A stretch of DNA of 64,000 bases from Fodinibacter sp963833495 (GTDB lineage Bacteria > Actinomycetota > Actinomycetes > Actinomycetales > Dermatophilaceae): NCBI GenBank assembly GCA_963833495.1, contig CAWHYJ010000022.1, positions 41,161 through 105,160 of the forward strand. Reading direction: 5' to 3'. Position 1 is the first letter of the stretch, and the number at the start of each line of letters is the position of its first letter. Position numbers and translations under genes: made by a program. The notes below the pieces were generated by a model that saw nothing but the letters and a program-made list of their open reading frames with translations, had not been told where the DNA came from and searched no databases. Below are positions 1 through 8,258 of this stretch, in pieces.

Positions 1-1901
1 CCCGTGGGCACCCCGTCGTGGTCGGGGTCGAGCCCCTGCTCGATGGCCTCGGACTCCTCGCGGTCCCACTGCGGTGCGGTGTCGCGGGCCACCTGGATCA
101 GGTCGTTGCTGACGCCCGCGGGCACCATCGGCCAGACCATGGCGTCACGGTGCACGACGAAGTCGACGACCACCGGCCGGTCGTTGACGGCCATCGCCGC
201 CCGGATCGTGTCGTCGACGTCCTCCGGTCGCTCGCACCGGAACCCGGCGCAGCCGTAGGCATCGGCGAGCTTGACGAAGTCGGGGACGCGCGAGCCGACC
301 GAGGTGTGCAGGTCGGTGTTGGAGTAGCGCTCGTTGTAGAACAGCGTCTGCCACTGGCGCACCATGCCCAGGCTGCTGTTGTTGATGATCGCGACCTTGA
401 TCGGGATGTTGTTGATGACGCAGGTGGCGAGCTCCTGGTTGGTCATCTGGAAGCAGCCGTCGCCGTCGATCGCCCACACGGTGCGGTCGGGCTCGCCGAC
501 CTGGGCACCCATGGCGGCCGGCACGGCATACCCCATCGTGCCGAGGCCACCGGAGTTCAGCCACGCGTTGGGGCGCTCGTAGTCGACGAACTGGGCCGCC
601 CACATCTGGTGCTGGCCGACGCCCGCCACGTACACCGCTTCCGGGCCGACAATCGCACTGAGCCGCTCGATCACGTACTGCGGTGCCAGAGTTGACTCCT
701 CGGACTCGGTGTATCCGACCGGGAAGAGCTCCTTCCAGCCGGCGACCCGCTCGCGCCACTCGGCGTAGTCGCCACCGCGGCCGGCGTCGATGTCGGCGTC
801 GACGGCCTCGATGAGGTCGGCGAGCACCGCGCGGCAGTCGCCGACGATCGGCACGTCGGCCTTGCGGTTCTTGCTGATCTCAGCGGGGTCGATGTCGGCG
901 TGGATGACCTTGGCGTCGGGAGCGAAGGTCTTGAGCTGGCCGGTGACCCGGTCGTCGAAGCGCGCCCCGAGCGCGATGATCAGGTCCGACTTCTGCAGGC
1001 CGGTGACGGCCGAGACCGAGCCGTGCATGCCCGGCATCCCGAGGTGCAGCGGGTGGCTGTCGGGCAGCGCGCCACGCGCCATCAGCGTGGTGACGACGGG
1101 GATCTGGCTCAGCTCGACGAAGCGCCGCAGCTCCTCGCTGGCGCGGGCCCGGATGACGCCACCCCCGACGTAGAGGATGGGGCGCTCGGCCTGGGCGATC
1201 AGCCGGGCGGCCTCGCGGATCTGCTTGCTGTGCGGGCGGGTCACCGGGTGGTAGCCGGGCAGGTCGATGCGCGGCGGCCAGGAGAACATGGTGCGCGCCT
1301 GCAGGGCGTCCTTGGAGATGTCGACGAGCACCGGGCCCGGGCGGCCGGTGGCGGCGATGTGGAACGCCTCGGCGATGGTGCGGGGGATGTCGTCGGCGTT
1401 GGTGACGAGGTAGTTGTGCTTGGTGATCGGCATCGTGATGCCGCGGATGTCGGCCTCCTGGAAGGCGTCGGTGCCGATGGCGGCCGAGGTGACCTGGCCG
1501 GTGATGGCGACGATCGGCACCGAGTCCATGTGCGCGTCGGCGAGCGGGGTGACGAGGTTGGTCGCGCCCGGCCCGGAGGTGGCCATGCAGACGCCGACCC
1601 GCCCGGTGGCGGCAGCGTAGCCCTCGGCGGCGTGGCCGGCGCCCTGCTCGTGGCGCACCAGGATGTGCCGCACCTTGACCGAGTCGAGCAGCGGGTCGTA
1701 GGCCGGCAGGATCGCGCCGCCGGGGATGCCGAAGACGGTGTCGACGTCCATCGCCTCGAGCGAGAGCACCAGGCTCTGCGCGCCGGTCACCTCGATGGGC
1801 GTGCGCGCCCTCGCCTGCTGCGCCACCTGCGCGGGGCTCGGGGCGCTCGGGGCCGCTGGGGCAACCGGGGTCGCCGGCCTGGTCTCGCTCACTGCTGTCA
1901 C
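1..1901 (-). CDS. ilvB: Acetolactate synthase large subunit (C-terminus cut by window edge)
   Basis: Thiamine-diphosphate enzyme that condenses pyruvate with pyruvate or 2-ketobutyrate, the first common step of valine, leucine and isoleucine synthesis. The frame is open from a GTG at 1901 to base 1, giving 633 codons, so little of the C-terminus is missing. Visible motifs: the TPP-activating Glu at about residue 85 in VRHEQGAGHAAEGYA, MATSGPGATN in the PYR domain, and the TPP/Mg loop DGDGCFQMTNQE near residue 480. A Pro/Ala-rich stretch of about 35 residues precedes the conserved core, so an internal start such as GTG 1892 is possible. The regulatory subunit gene ilvN would be expected just outside the left edge; ilvD lies on the same strand 1.9 kb upstream. 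Confidence 0.96.
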   Translation of the reverse strand, partial: MTAVSETRPATPVAPAAPSAPSPAQVAQQARARTPIEVTGAQSLVLSLEAMDVDTVFGIPGGAILPAYDPLLDSVKVRHILVRHEQGAGHAAEGYAAATGRVGVCMATSGPGATNLVTPLADAHMDSVPIVAITGQVTSAAIGTDAFQEADIRGITMPITKHNYLVTNADDIPRTIAEAFHIAATGRPGPVLVDISKDALQARTMFSWPPRIDLPGYHPVTRPHSKQIREAARLIAQAERPILYVGGGVIRARASEELRRFVELSQIPVVTTLMARGALPDSHPLHLGMPGMHGSVSAVTGLQKSDLIIALGARFDDRVTGQLKTFAPDAKVIHADIDPAEISKNRKADVPIVGDCRAVLADLIEAVDADIDAGRGGDYAEWRERVAGWKELFPVGYTESEESTLAPQYVIERLSAIVGPEAVYVAGVGQHQMWAAQFVDYERPNAWLNSGGLGTMGYAVPAAMGAQVGEPDRTVWAIDGDGCFQMTNQELATCVINNIPIKVAIINNSSLGMVRQWQTLFYNERYSNTDLHTSVGSRVPDFVKLADAYGCAGFRCERPEDVDDTIRAAMAVNDRPVVVDFVVHRDAMVWPMVPAGVSNDLIQVARDTAPQWDREESEAIEQGLDPDHDGVPT

Positions 1902-1947
1902 CGTCTTCGTTGAAGTCAACCGCTGTCGGCGGCCGTCGTCCGTGCAC

Positions 1948-2016
1948 AAAAAAACCCTCCAGTCCCGGTGGCGGGACGACGGAGGGAGCGCGTCAGATCG
2001 AAAGGATCAGACGCGC
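1948..2016 (-). terminator. Hairpin pair with intrinsic terminator in the ilvB leader (candidate attenuator)
   Basis: On the minus strand a hairpin (1988-2016, GCGCGTC/GACGCGC outer arms, GATC/GATC inner arms, loop CTTTC) is followed by a second one (CCCTCC at 1986-1981 pairing with GGAGGG at 1960-1955, inner GTCCC/GGGAC) and then seven T residues (1954-1948). That is a textbook Rho-independent terminator, unusual in this G+C-rich DNA, and it sits about 45 nt before the ilvB start with no minus-strand gene upstream that it could end. It therefore probably interrupts the ilvB leader. I found no leader peptide rich in Ile/Leu/Val codons and no T-box core, so the sensing mechanism is unknown. 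Confidence 0.6.
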
Positions 2017-2048
2017 CAGGAAAGTACGAGGACTCGGGCCACACGTGA

Positions 2049-2077
2049 ACTCTCCCCCCGGTCACATGCCGTGTCAA
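2049..2077 (-). promoter_or_regulatory. Possible ilvB promoter
   Basis: A perfect -35 hexamer TTGACA (2077-2072) is followed after 17 nt by GAGAGT (2054-2049), a weak -10. It lies upstream of the leader hairpins, which would place the transcript start near 2042 and give an ilvB leader of about 140 nt. The -10 match is poor, so confidence is limited. Confidence 0.35.
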
Positions 2078-2223
2078 CCACCGAGACGGCCGATCCCACG
2101 ATCCGGAACCGTGAGGTCGCTCACCCCATGACACCCCCCGGATGCCGGGGTGCGGCCGTGGTGCCCTCCGCTAGCCTTCGCGCCGGACGCCCTCGTCGAC
2201 GGGCCGCGCACGAGGAGCAGCAG

Positions 2224-3327
2224 ATGACCACCGAAGCCACCGTGGTCTTCGTCGTCGTGGTCGGCCTTCGATTCCTGCTCCCCCTCTTCATCCCGAAGTG
2301 GCCGCTGCCCGCGCTGCTCGCCTGCCTCGTGCTCGACGGCATCGACCAGAGCGTGTTCCACGCGTTCGGCTTCGACCCGCCGGGCTACCAGAACTACGAC
2401 AAGGCGATGGACCTGTTCTACCTGTCCGTCGCCTTCCTGGCGTCGCTGCAGAACTGGACGCGCTCGTCGGCCGTCAGCATCTCGCGCTTCCTGTTCTTCT
2501 ACCGGATGGTCGGCGTGATGGCGTTCGAGATCACCGGCGCGAGAACCCTGCTGCTGTTCTTCCCCAATACCTTCGAGTACTTCTTCATCGCCTACGAGCT
2601 GGTCCGGCTGCGTTGGGACCCGCGCCGGCTCAGCACGCGCTTCTGGGTCGTGACGGCGGCCTGCATCTGGATCTTCATCAAGCTGCCGCAGGAGTACTGG
2701 ATCCACGTGGCCCAGCTCGACTTCACCGATACCTGGCAGGAGGTGCCGTGGTTCCCGCCGCTCATCATCGCGGCGGTGCTCGTCGGCCTGGCGATCCTCT
2801 GGTTCGTCGTGCGCCCGCGCCTGCTCCCGGTCGACTGGACCTGGCGCCTCGCGGCCGACCCATTGCCCGAGGAGATGGACACCGCCGCCGAGCGCGACGC
2901 GTGGACGGCATCCCACGTCACGGTGTGGTCGTGGTCGACGCTCGAGAAGGTCGTGCTCATCGGCTTGCTCTCGACCATCTACGCGCGCATCCTGCCCGGG
3001 CTCGAGGTGTCCGACCTGCGGATGTTCGTCGGCATCGCGGTCTTCGTCGTCGTCAACGCGGCGATCTCCATCGCCGTGGCCCGTCAGGCCGGCAGCCGGG
3101 AGGGGCTGGCGGCCTCGTTCGGCGCCCGCGTCGTCGTCAACGTCGGCCTGGTGCTCGTGGCCCGGCTGCTGCTCGGGGGCAGCGCGCTCGACCTCTCGGC
3201 GACGGTGTTCTTCGTGCTGCTGATCTCGCTGCTCGTCACGTACCACGACCGGTTCGCCCCGGTGGCGGCCGTGCGCGCCGAGTACGACGCGACCGACCCC
3301 GAGCCGGTGGCAACTACCCGCGCCTGA
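2224..3327 (+). CDS. Uncharacterised integral membrane protein
   Basis: A 367-residue protein starting at ATG 2224 behind CGAGGAGCAGCAG. It has a hydrophobic N-terminus and about eight membrane segments (for example residues 6-40, 63-78, 95-110, 140-155, 175-195, 245-290, 300-345), with two acidic/aromatic loops. No family motif was recognised. A -10-like TAGCCT lies near 2173. It faces away from ilvB and converges on a broken ABC ATPase gene, whose surviving fragment ends right at this gene's stop codon. Function unknown. Confidence 0.85.
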   Translation: MTTEATVVFVVVVGLRFLLPLFIPKWPLPALLACLVLDGIDQSVFHAFGFDPPGYQNYDKAMDLFYLSVAFLASLQNWTRSSAVSISRFLFFYRMVGVMAFEITGARTLLLFFPNTFEYFFIAYELVRLRWDPRRLSTRFWVVTAACIWIFIKLPQEYWIHVAQLDFTDTWQEVPWFPPLIIAAVLVGLAILWFVVRPRLLPVDWTWRLAADPLPEEMDTAAERDAWTASHVTVWSWSTLEKVVLIGLLSTIYARILPGLEVSDLRMFVGIAVFVVVNAAISIAVARQAGSREGLAASFGARVVVNVGLVLVARLLLGGSALDLSATVFFVLLISLLVTYHDRFAPVAAVRAEYDATDPEPVATTRA

Positions 3328-3765
3328 CCCGTCGCCGAGTAGTCCGCGACGACGGTGTTCGCGTCGTCCGCGAGGTCGAGCACGGTGAGCAGCTCGGCGG
3401 CGCGCGCGGCGGTGACCTCACCCGGCATCCGGCGCAGCGCGCCCACGTAGGTCAGCAGCTCGCGCCCGGAGAGCTGCTCGAACAGGCGCATCCCGTCGGG
3501 CGAGATGCCCATGAGGGCCTTGGCTGCCGCCGGGTCGGCCCACACGTCGTGGCCGAGCACCCGGGCGATGCCGCCGTCGGGCCGGAGCAGCCCGGTCGCC
3601 ATCGACAGCGTGGTCGTCTTGCCGGCGCCGTTGGGGCCCGACCAGGCCGTAGAGCGAGCCGCGGGGCACCACGAGCGACAGGCCGTGGACGACCCGACAG
3701 CCCCGGAACTCCTTGACGAGCCCGACCAGCTCGAGGGCCGGCCCCTCGAGCGTCGGGTCAGTCAC
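3328..3765 (-). pseudogene. Truncated, frameshifted ABC transporter ATP-binding protein
   Basis: From GTG 3765 the minus strand encodes the front half of an ABC ATPase: ALELVGLVKEFRG, then GSLYGLVGP, then, one base out of frame, NGAGKTTTLSMATGLLRPDG (Walker A) and the Q-loop region to NTVVADYS. The frame breaks at the GGGCCCC run directly before Walker A (about 3648). Homology stops at DYS, where the LSGGQ-like signature should begin; signature, Walker B and the H-loop are absent, replaced by the end of the membrane protein gene 2224-3327. With half of the nucleotide-binding domain gone this cannot be a working ATPase. The GTG overlaps the ilvD stop, so the ancestral gene was probably translated after ilvD. 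Confidence 0.8.
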
Positions 3766-5458
3766 ACACCGCGCCGGTGCTCGCGCTGCCGACGAGGCGG
3801 CGGTACTTCGCGAGCACCCCGCGGGTGTACTTCGGTTGGGGGTGGGTGACGCCCTCGGCGCGGCGGCGCTCGAGCTCGGCCTCGTCCACGAGCAGGTCGA
3901 GCAGGCCGTTGGCGACGTCGAGCCGGATGCCGTCGCCGTCGCGGACGAACGCGATCGGCCCCTCGTCGACCGCCTCGGGCGCGACGTGCCCGACGCACAG
4001 GCCGGTGGTGCCGCCGGAGAACCGGCCGTCGGTGAGCAGCAGCACGTCCTTGCCGAGGCCGGCGCCCTTGATCGCTCCGGTGACGGCGAGCATCTCGCGC
4101 ATGCCCGGCCCGCCCTTGGGGCCCTCGTAGCGGATGACGACGACGTCGCCGGCAGCCAACGTGCCGTCCTCGACGGCATCCATCGCGGCCCGCTCCCCGT
4201 CGAACACGCGCGCGGTGCCCTCGAAGACGTCGGAGTCGAAGCCGGCCGATTTCACGACCGCGCCGTCGGGCGCGAGCGAGCCCTTGAGGATGGTGATGCC
4301 GCCGGTACGGTGGATCGGCTCGCTCATCGCGCGCACGACCTTGCCGTCGACGTCGGGCGGCGCGATGTGGGCGAGGTTCTCGGCCATCGTCTTTCCCGTG
4401 ACGGTGAGGCAGTCACCGTGCAGCAGACCGGCATCGAGAAGGGCGCGCATGACGACGGGCACCCCGCCGACCCGGTCGACGTCGGTCATGACGTAGGACC
4501 CGAAGGGCTTGACGTCGGCGAGGTGCGGCACCTTGGCGCCCACCCGGGAGAAGTCGGCCAGGGTGAGGTCGACGTCGGCCTCGTGCGCCATGGCGAGCAG
4601 GTGCAGCACCGCGTTGGTGGAGCCGCCGAAGGCCATGACGACGGCGATGGCGTTCTCGAACGCCTCCTTGGTCATGATGTCGCGCGCGGTGATGCCCTGG
4701 CGGAGCAGCTCGACGACGGCCTCGCCGCTCTTGCGGGCGAACCCGTCGCGGCGGCGGTCGGTGGCCGGCGGAGCGGCCGAGCCGGGCAGCGACATCCCGA
4801 TCGCCTCGGCGACCGAGGCCATCGTGTTGGCGGTGTACATGCCGCCACAGGCGCCCTCGCCGGGACAGATCGCGCGCTCGATGGCGTCGACGTCCTCGCG
4901 GCTCATCAGGCCACGGGCGCACGCGCCGACCGCCTCGAACGCGTCGATGATCGTGACGGTGCGCTCCGAGCCGTCGCTCATCTTGGCGATGCCCGGCAGG
5001 ATCGAGCCGGCGTAGAGGAACACCGACGACAGGTCGAGGCGGGCCGCGGCCATCAGCATGCCGGGCAGGGACTTGTCGCAGCCGGCGAGCAGCACCGAGC
5101 CGTCGAGCCGCTCGGCCTGCATCACGGTCTCGACCGAGTCGGCGATGATCTCGCGGCTGACGAGGGAGAAGTGCATGCCCTCGTGACCCATCGAGATGCC
5201 GTCGCTGACCGAGATGGTGCCGAACTCGAGCGGGTAGCCGCCGCCGGCGTGCACGCCGTCCTTGACCGCCTTGGCGAGCCGGTCGAGCGAGAGGTTGCAG
5301 GGGGTGATCTCGTTCCACGAGCTCGCCACGCCGATCTGCGGCTTGGCGAAGTCGTCGTCGCCGAGGCCGACGGCGCGCAGCATCCCCCTCGCGGCGGCCT
5401 TCTCCAGGCCGTCGGTGACGTCGCGGCTGCGGGGCTTGATGTCGGGTGACGTCGTCAT
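3758..5458 (-). CDS. ilvD: Dihydroxy-acid dehydratase
   Basis: Iron-sulfur dehydratase that converts 2,3-dihydroxy-3-methylbutanoate/pentanoate to the 2-keto acids, the third step of valine and isoleucine synthesis. 566 residues from ATG 5458, normal for the family. Cluster cysteines are at about 54 (ITPCNLSL), 127 (LAGCDKSLPG) and 204 (GEGACGGMYT); the C-terminal FSGGTTGLCVGHVAPEA is also present. The start is supported by a -10-like TAGGAT ending 7 nt before the ATG, which suggests a leaderless transcript; ATG 5467 is the alternative. Its stop overlaps the start of the broken ABC ATPase gene. Confidence 0.97.
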   Translation of the reverse strand: MTTSPDIKPRSRDVTDGLEKAAARGMLRAVGLGDDDFAKPQIGVASSWNEITPCNLSLDRLAKAVKDGVHAGGGYPLEFGTISVSDGISMGHEGMHFSLVSREIIADSVETVMQAERLDGSVLLAGCDKSLPGMLMAAARLDLSSVFLYAGSILPGIAKMSDGSERTVTIIDAFEAVGACARGLMSREDVDAIERAICPGEGACGGMYTANTMASVAEAIGMSLPGSAAPPATDRRRDGFARKSGEAVVELLRQGITARDIMTKEAFENAIAVVMAFGGSTNAVLHLLAMAHEADVDLTLADFSRVGAKVPHLADVKPFGSYVMTDVDRVGGVPVVMRALLDAGLLHGDCLTVTGKTMAENLAHIAPPDVDGKVVRAMSEPIHRTGGITILKGSLAPDGAVVKSAGFDSDVFEGTARVFDGERAAMDAVEDGTLAAGDVVVIRYEGPKGGPGMREMLAVTGAIKGAGLGKDVLLLTDGRFSGGTTGLCVGHVAPEAVDEGPIAFVRDGDGIRLDVANGLLDLLVDEAELERRRAEGVTHPQPKYTRGVLAKYRRLVGSASTGAVCD

Positions 5459-5530
5459 GCCGCCCATCCTAGGTAGGCCGTCCACCGGGGCACCGGGGGT
5501 TCCGGGAGTTGTCCCGGTGGATGGCCCGGC

Positions 5531-6325
5531 TCAGGTGGCGAGGGTGCCGCGCACCAGGCTGTCGCCGGAGTGCTGGGGAGAGCCGTCGAGCCCCTCGCGG
5601 GAGATGTCGACGATGACGTAGCCGTCGTCGAGCAGGTCCTTCGGGATGGCGAAGGACTGGTCCTTCGTGCCGGGCTCGAGCACGCCGACCGACACCATCC
5701 GCTTGAGGTCCTTGTTGATCAGCCACACCTCGAGGTAGCCCTCGCCGGCATCGATCGGCTGGGTGCTGACCCGCAGGTCGGTGCGCCCGTCGTGCTTCAC
5801 GACGTCGGCACTGCCCCGGACCTGTCGCTTGTCCAGGGTGTCGAGGGTGGCCGACGCGACGGTGGTGACCGGGTCGGCCTGCTCGGCGCTCAGGCTGCGC
5901 GCGCCGATGACACCGACCACGAGGCCGGCAGCGGCGGCGCCGGCCACCCAGGCCAGCGGGAACGGGCGGCGGGCGGAGCGCGAGGAACGTTTCCGCGTCA
6001 GCTCGTCACCGGCATCCGCGACCGGCGCCGTGGCCCGGTTGGGGACCGTGGTCACGGGCTGCGCCGACGGCAGGGTGGCGACGGATGCCGGTGCCGCAGT
6101 CGCGACCTCCGGCTCGCGGTCGAGCTCGGACTCCACGGCATCCCACACCGACGGCGGCGGCGCGACCAGCTCGGGCACGGGCGCGTGCAGGGTGGTGACG
6201 GTGTCACGCAGGGTGGCCAGGGCGTGCGAGCACTCCGGGCAGCTGTGCGCGTGCTCGAGGGCACCGGAGGGCGCCGGGTCGCCGAGGGCGATGGCGGCGA
6301 GCGTGTCGTCGTCAGGATGGGTCAC
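5531..6325 (-). CDS. rskA: RskA-type transmembrane anti-sigma factor
   Basis: 264 residues. The cytoplasmic N-terminus carries the zinc-associated anti-sigma signature H25-x3-C29-x2-C32 (HAHSCPEC). A long acidic/Ala-Pro linker leads to one membrane span near residues 122-143 (LAWVAGAAAAGLVVGVIGA) and an extracytoplasmic RskA domain with LEVWLINKDLKRMVSVGVLE and a C-terminal FAIPKDLLDDGYVIVDISRE. It starts 14 nt inside the upstream sigma gene, so the two are translationally coupled. Expected role: hold the sigma factor at the membrane until the outer domain is proteolysed. The inducing signal cannot be read from the sequence. Confidence 0.9.
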   Translation of the reverse strand: MTHPDDDTLAAIALGDPAPSGALEHAHSCPECSHALATLRDTVTTLHAPVPELVAPPPSVWDAVESELDREPEVATAAPASVATLPSAQPVTTVPNRATAPVADAGDELTRKRSSRSARRPFPLAWVAGAAAAGLVVGVIGARSLSAEQADPVTTVASATLDTLDKRQVRGSADVVKHDGRTDLRVSTQPIDAGEGYLEVWLINKDLKRMVSVGVLEPGTKDQSFAIPKDLLDDGYVIVDISREGLDGSPQHSGDSLVRGTLAT

Positions 6326-6878
6326 GGTTCACCTCCTCCAGGCGGGTCCTCAGTCGGGTCAGTCCTCGGCGGACGTGGCTCTTGACGGTGCCGAGCGGCA
6401 GGTCGAGCCGCTCGGCGATCTGCTCGTGGGTCAGGTCCTCCAGGAAGGCCATCCGCACCACGGTGCCCCGGGGCTCCCCGAGGCGGCCCAGCTCGTCGTG
6501 CAGCACGAGCCGCGCGGCCAGCTGGTCGTCGGGTGGCGCCGCGAGCGCCTCCGGGCCGGCGTGCGCGGCGACGGCCGCGGCATCGCGCGCCTGTCGGGCC
6601 CGCTTCGCGTGGTGGTCGGCCACCGTGTGGCGGGTGATGCCCACCAGCCAGCCGGCGACCGAGCCGCGCTCGGGCCGCAGGGTGTGCCGGCTGCGCCAGG
6701 CGGCGACGAAGACCTGCTGGGTGACGTCCTCGGCGTCGTGGTGGTTGCCGAGCGAGCGGAGGGCCAGCGTGTGCACGAGCGCCGACCACTCCCGGTAGGC
6801 CTCGGCGAGCGCCTCTCGCGAGCCGTCCCGCAGCCGCACGGCGAGGTCGTCGACGTCGACCTGCTCACCGGTGCTCAC
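6312..6878 (-). CDS. sigK: ECF RNA polymerase sigma factor, SigK-like
   Basis: 188 residues from GTG 6878. Region 2 contains NHHDAEDVTQQVFVAAWRSR with the usual core-binding and -10-recognition helices; region 4 has the helix-turn-helix LTHEQIAERLDLPLGTVKSH. No SnoaL or other C-terminal extension. The GTG at 6878 is chosen because TATCGT (6891-6886) ends exactly 7 nt before it, a leaderless arrangement also seen at other genes here; GTG 6887 and ATG 7007 are alternatives, but the latter would add an Ala/Gly-rich tail alien to the family. The RskA-type gene follows with overlap, and a fasciclin gene precedes it, the classic gene partners of SigK. Confidence 0.9.
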   Translation of the reverse strand: MSTGEQVDVDDLAVRLRDGSREALAEAYREWSALVHTLALRSLGNHHDAEDVTQQVFVAAWRSRHTLRPERGSVAGWLVGITRHTVADHHAKRARQARDAAAVAAHAGPEALAAPPDDQLAARLVLHDELGRLGEPRGTVVRMAFLEDLTHEQIAERLDLPLGTVKSHVRRGLTRLRTRLEEVNRDPS

Positions 6879-7025
6879 GTGCTCCACGATAAGCGGCCGC
6901 CCTCCCCCGGCGCTCGTCACGGCGCCCGGTGCCGGCGCACCGGCACGACCGAGCGGGGCGGCCGCCGCGAGGGCGACCACCCCGAGCCCGGTCGTGGACC
7001 CGATCACGACTCGTTCGACCCCTGC

Positions 7026-7670
7026 TCAGAGGTCGGCGGGCCGCAGGACGAACACGATGCCGTGCGCGATCTGACGGTTGCCCTTGTTGATGTCCAGGGC
7101 CCGCGGGTTGAGGAACGGGTTGACGTCGTTGGGGTCCTGGTCGCGCAGCTCGATGATCGGCAGGTAGCGGTTGTAGACCTTCACCGTGAAGGTGGCGCCG
7201 AGGGCCGTGGTCAGCACCGCACCGTTGGCCTTGACGGCGTCCTTCTTGGTGATCGTGGCACCGGGCACGACGTGGTAGAGCAGCACCGCCTCGACGGTGT
7301 CGATGCCCAGGCCGGCGACTGCCTGGAACGTCGCCTGCTCGGTGCGCGGCGTCTTGCCGGTGAGGTCGCGGACGAGCACCTGGAACGCACGGTCGTTGGG
7401 GATGAACGCGGTCAGCGGGACCGTGCCGTCGGTGAGCACCTTCACCGGGCTGTTCGGCTTCGCGTCGAGCACCGCGAGGACGGCCTCGGTGACGACGTCG
7501 TAGTCGTACCAGTTGCGGTCGAACTGGTTGCCGTCGGAGGTGAGGACCGCGGCGAGGCTGCGGGTGCCGAGGGGGGCCGGCGTCGATGCGGATGCGGATG
7601 CGACAGGGGCGATGGTTGCGGCGGCCAGGCCGAGCACGGCGGCGCTGACGCCGAGGCGACGGAGGTTCAT
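7026..7670 (-). CDS. Secreted fasciclin (FAS1) domain protein
   Basis: 214 residues with a Sec signal peptide (MNLRRLGVSAAVLGLAAA, cleavage likely after VASASA near residue 28) and one FAS1 domain: TEAVLAVLDAKPNSPVKVLT, LTAFIPNDRAF (H1 box), LLYHVVPGA (Y-H motif) and the closing RQIAHGIVFVLRPADL (H2 box). No lipobox, so it is released or cell-wall held. FAS1 proteins such as mycobacterial MPT70/MPT83 are the main targets of SigK, and here the gene sits directly upstream of sigK-rskA, so it is probably in that regulon. Molecular role unknown, perhaps adhesion. Confidence 0.9.
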   Translation of the reverse strand: MNLRRLGVSAAVLGLAAATIAPVASASASTPAPLGTRSLAAVLTSDGNQFDRNWYDYDVVTEAVLAVLDAKPNSPVKVLTDGTVPLTAFIPNDRAFQVLVRDLTGKTPRTEQATFQAVAGLGIDTVEAVLLYHVVPGATITKKDAVKANGAVLTTALGATFTVKVYNRYLPIIELRDQDPNDVNPFLNPRALDINKGNRQIAHGIVFVLRPADL

Positions 7671-7724
7671 CGTCAGGGTCCTCTCAGGGTGGGGTGTGGT
7701 CGCGGCACTGCGACCTCACCTGTA

Positions 7725-7752
7725 CTTCCGCCACACGGGCCCTGGTGGATGC
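7725..7752 (-). promoter_or_regulatory. Possible SigK-type promoter of the fasciclin gene
   Basis: GCATCC (7752-7747), 16 nt spacer, CGGAAG (7730-7725). This resembles the mycobacterial SigK promoter pattern as I recall it (CCATCC, about 16-17 nt, CCGAAT), with one mismatch in the -35 and two in the -10. It would give a leader of about 45-50 nt before the fasciclin ATG. Inferred by analogy with the gene order. Confidence 0.4.
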
Positions 7753-7769
7753 ACCCACGCCGGAAATTC

Positions 7770-8258
7770 TCAGCCGGTGCTCGTCGGCGCCACCAGGCGC
7801 CAGTAGCCCGCGGCGAGGCTTGTGGCGACGGTGAGCCACACGGCATACGGCACCAGCACCCACCCGGCCCAGGCGACCAGGTGGCCGGTCAGGACGACGA
7901 GCAGCCAGGTGAGCACGGCGGCCACGCCGAGCAGCACCGCGGCCAGGCCCAGGTGGTGCGGCACGTAGAACTCGTGTGCCCAGCCCACGGCGAACGCCAC
8001 CGACGCGACGAGCAGGGCCAGCCAGGCCACGACCTCGCGCGGTGCAGCCTGCGACACCACCGCCAGCCCGCTGACGACCAGCGCGACGAAGTTGAGCGGC
8101 CAGATCACCCCGAAGACGACGTCCGGGGGCTGCCACCACGGGCGCGGCAGGGCGGCGTACCACCCTTGGTCGGTGGCGGTCCAGCGCACCGCCAGCGCCG
8201 CGTAGGCACCCACGACGACCAGGACCACCACCGCGCCGGCGACGCGACCCGCGGTCAC
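7770..8258 (-). CDS. tspO: TspO/MBR family protein
   Basis: 162 residues in five membrane helices, rich in Trp: WYAALPRPWWQPPDVVFGVIW is the family's conserved first loop, followed by AGWVLVPYAVWLTVATSLAA near the end (WxxYxxxL-like). TspO proteins bind tetrapyrroles or related hydrophobic ligands and act in stress or porphyrin handling; the partner here is unknown. GTG 8258 overlaps the MMPL gene stop (GTGA), so the two are co-translated, an uncommon partnership that may reflect shared control by the MarR protein upstream. Confidence 0.88.
   Translation of the reverse strand: MTAGRVAGAVVVLVVVGAYAALAVRWTATDQGWYAALPRPWWQPPDVVFGVIWPLNFVALVVSGLAVVSQAAPREVVAWLALLVASVAFAVGWAHEFYVPHHLGLAAVLLGVAAVLTWLLVVLTGHLVAWAGWVLVPYAVWLTVATSLAAGYWRLVAPTSTG

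Noticed and set aside
1916..2134. 72-codon minus-strand frame across the ilvB leader as a leader peptide
   Set aside because: It is not enriched in Ile, Leu or Val and it runs through the terminator hairpin; it looks like chance coding in G+C-rich DNA.
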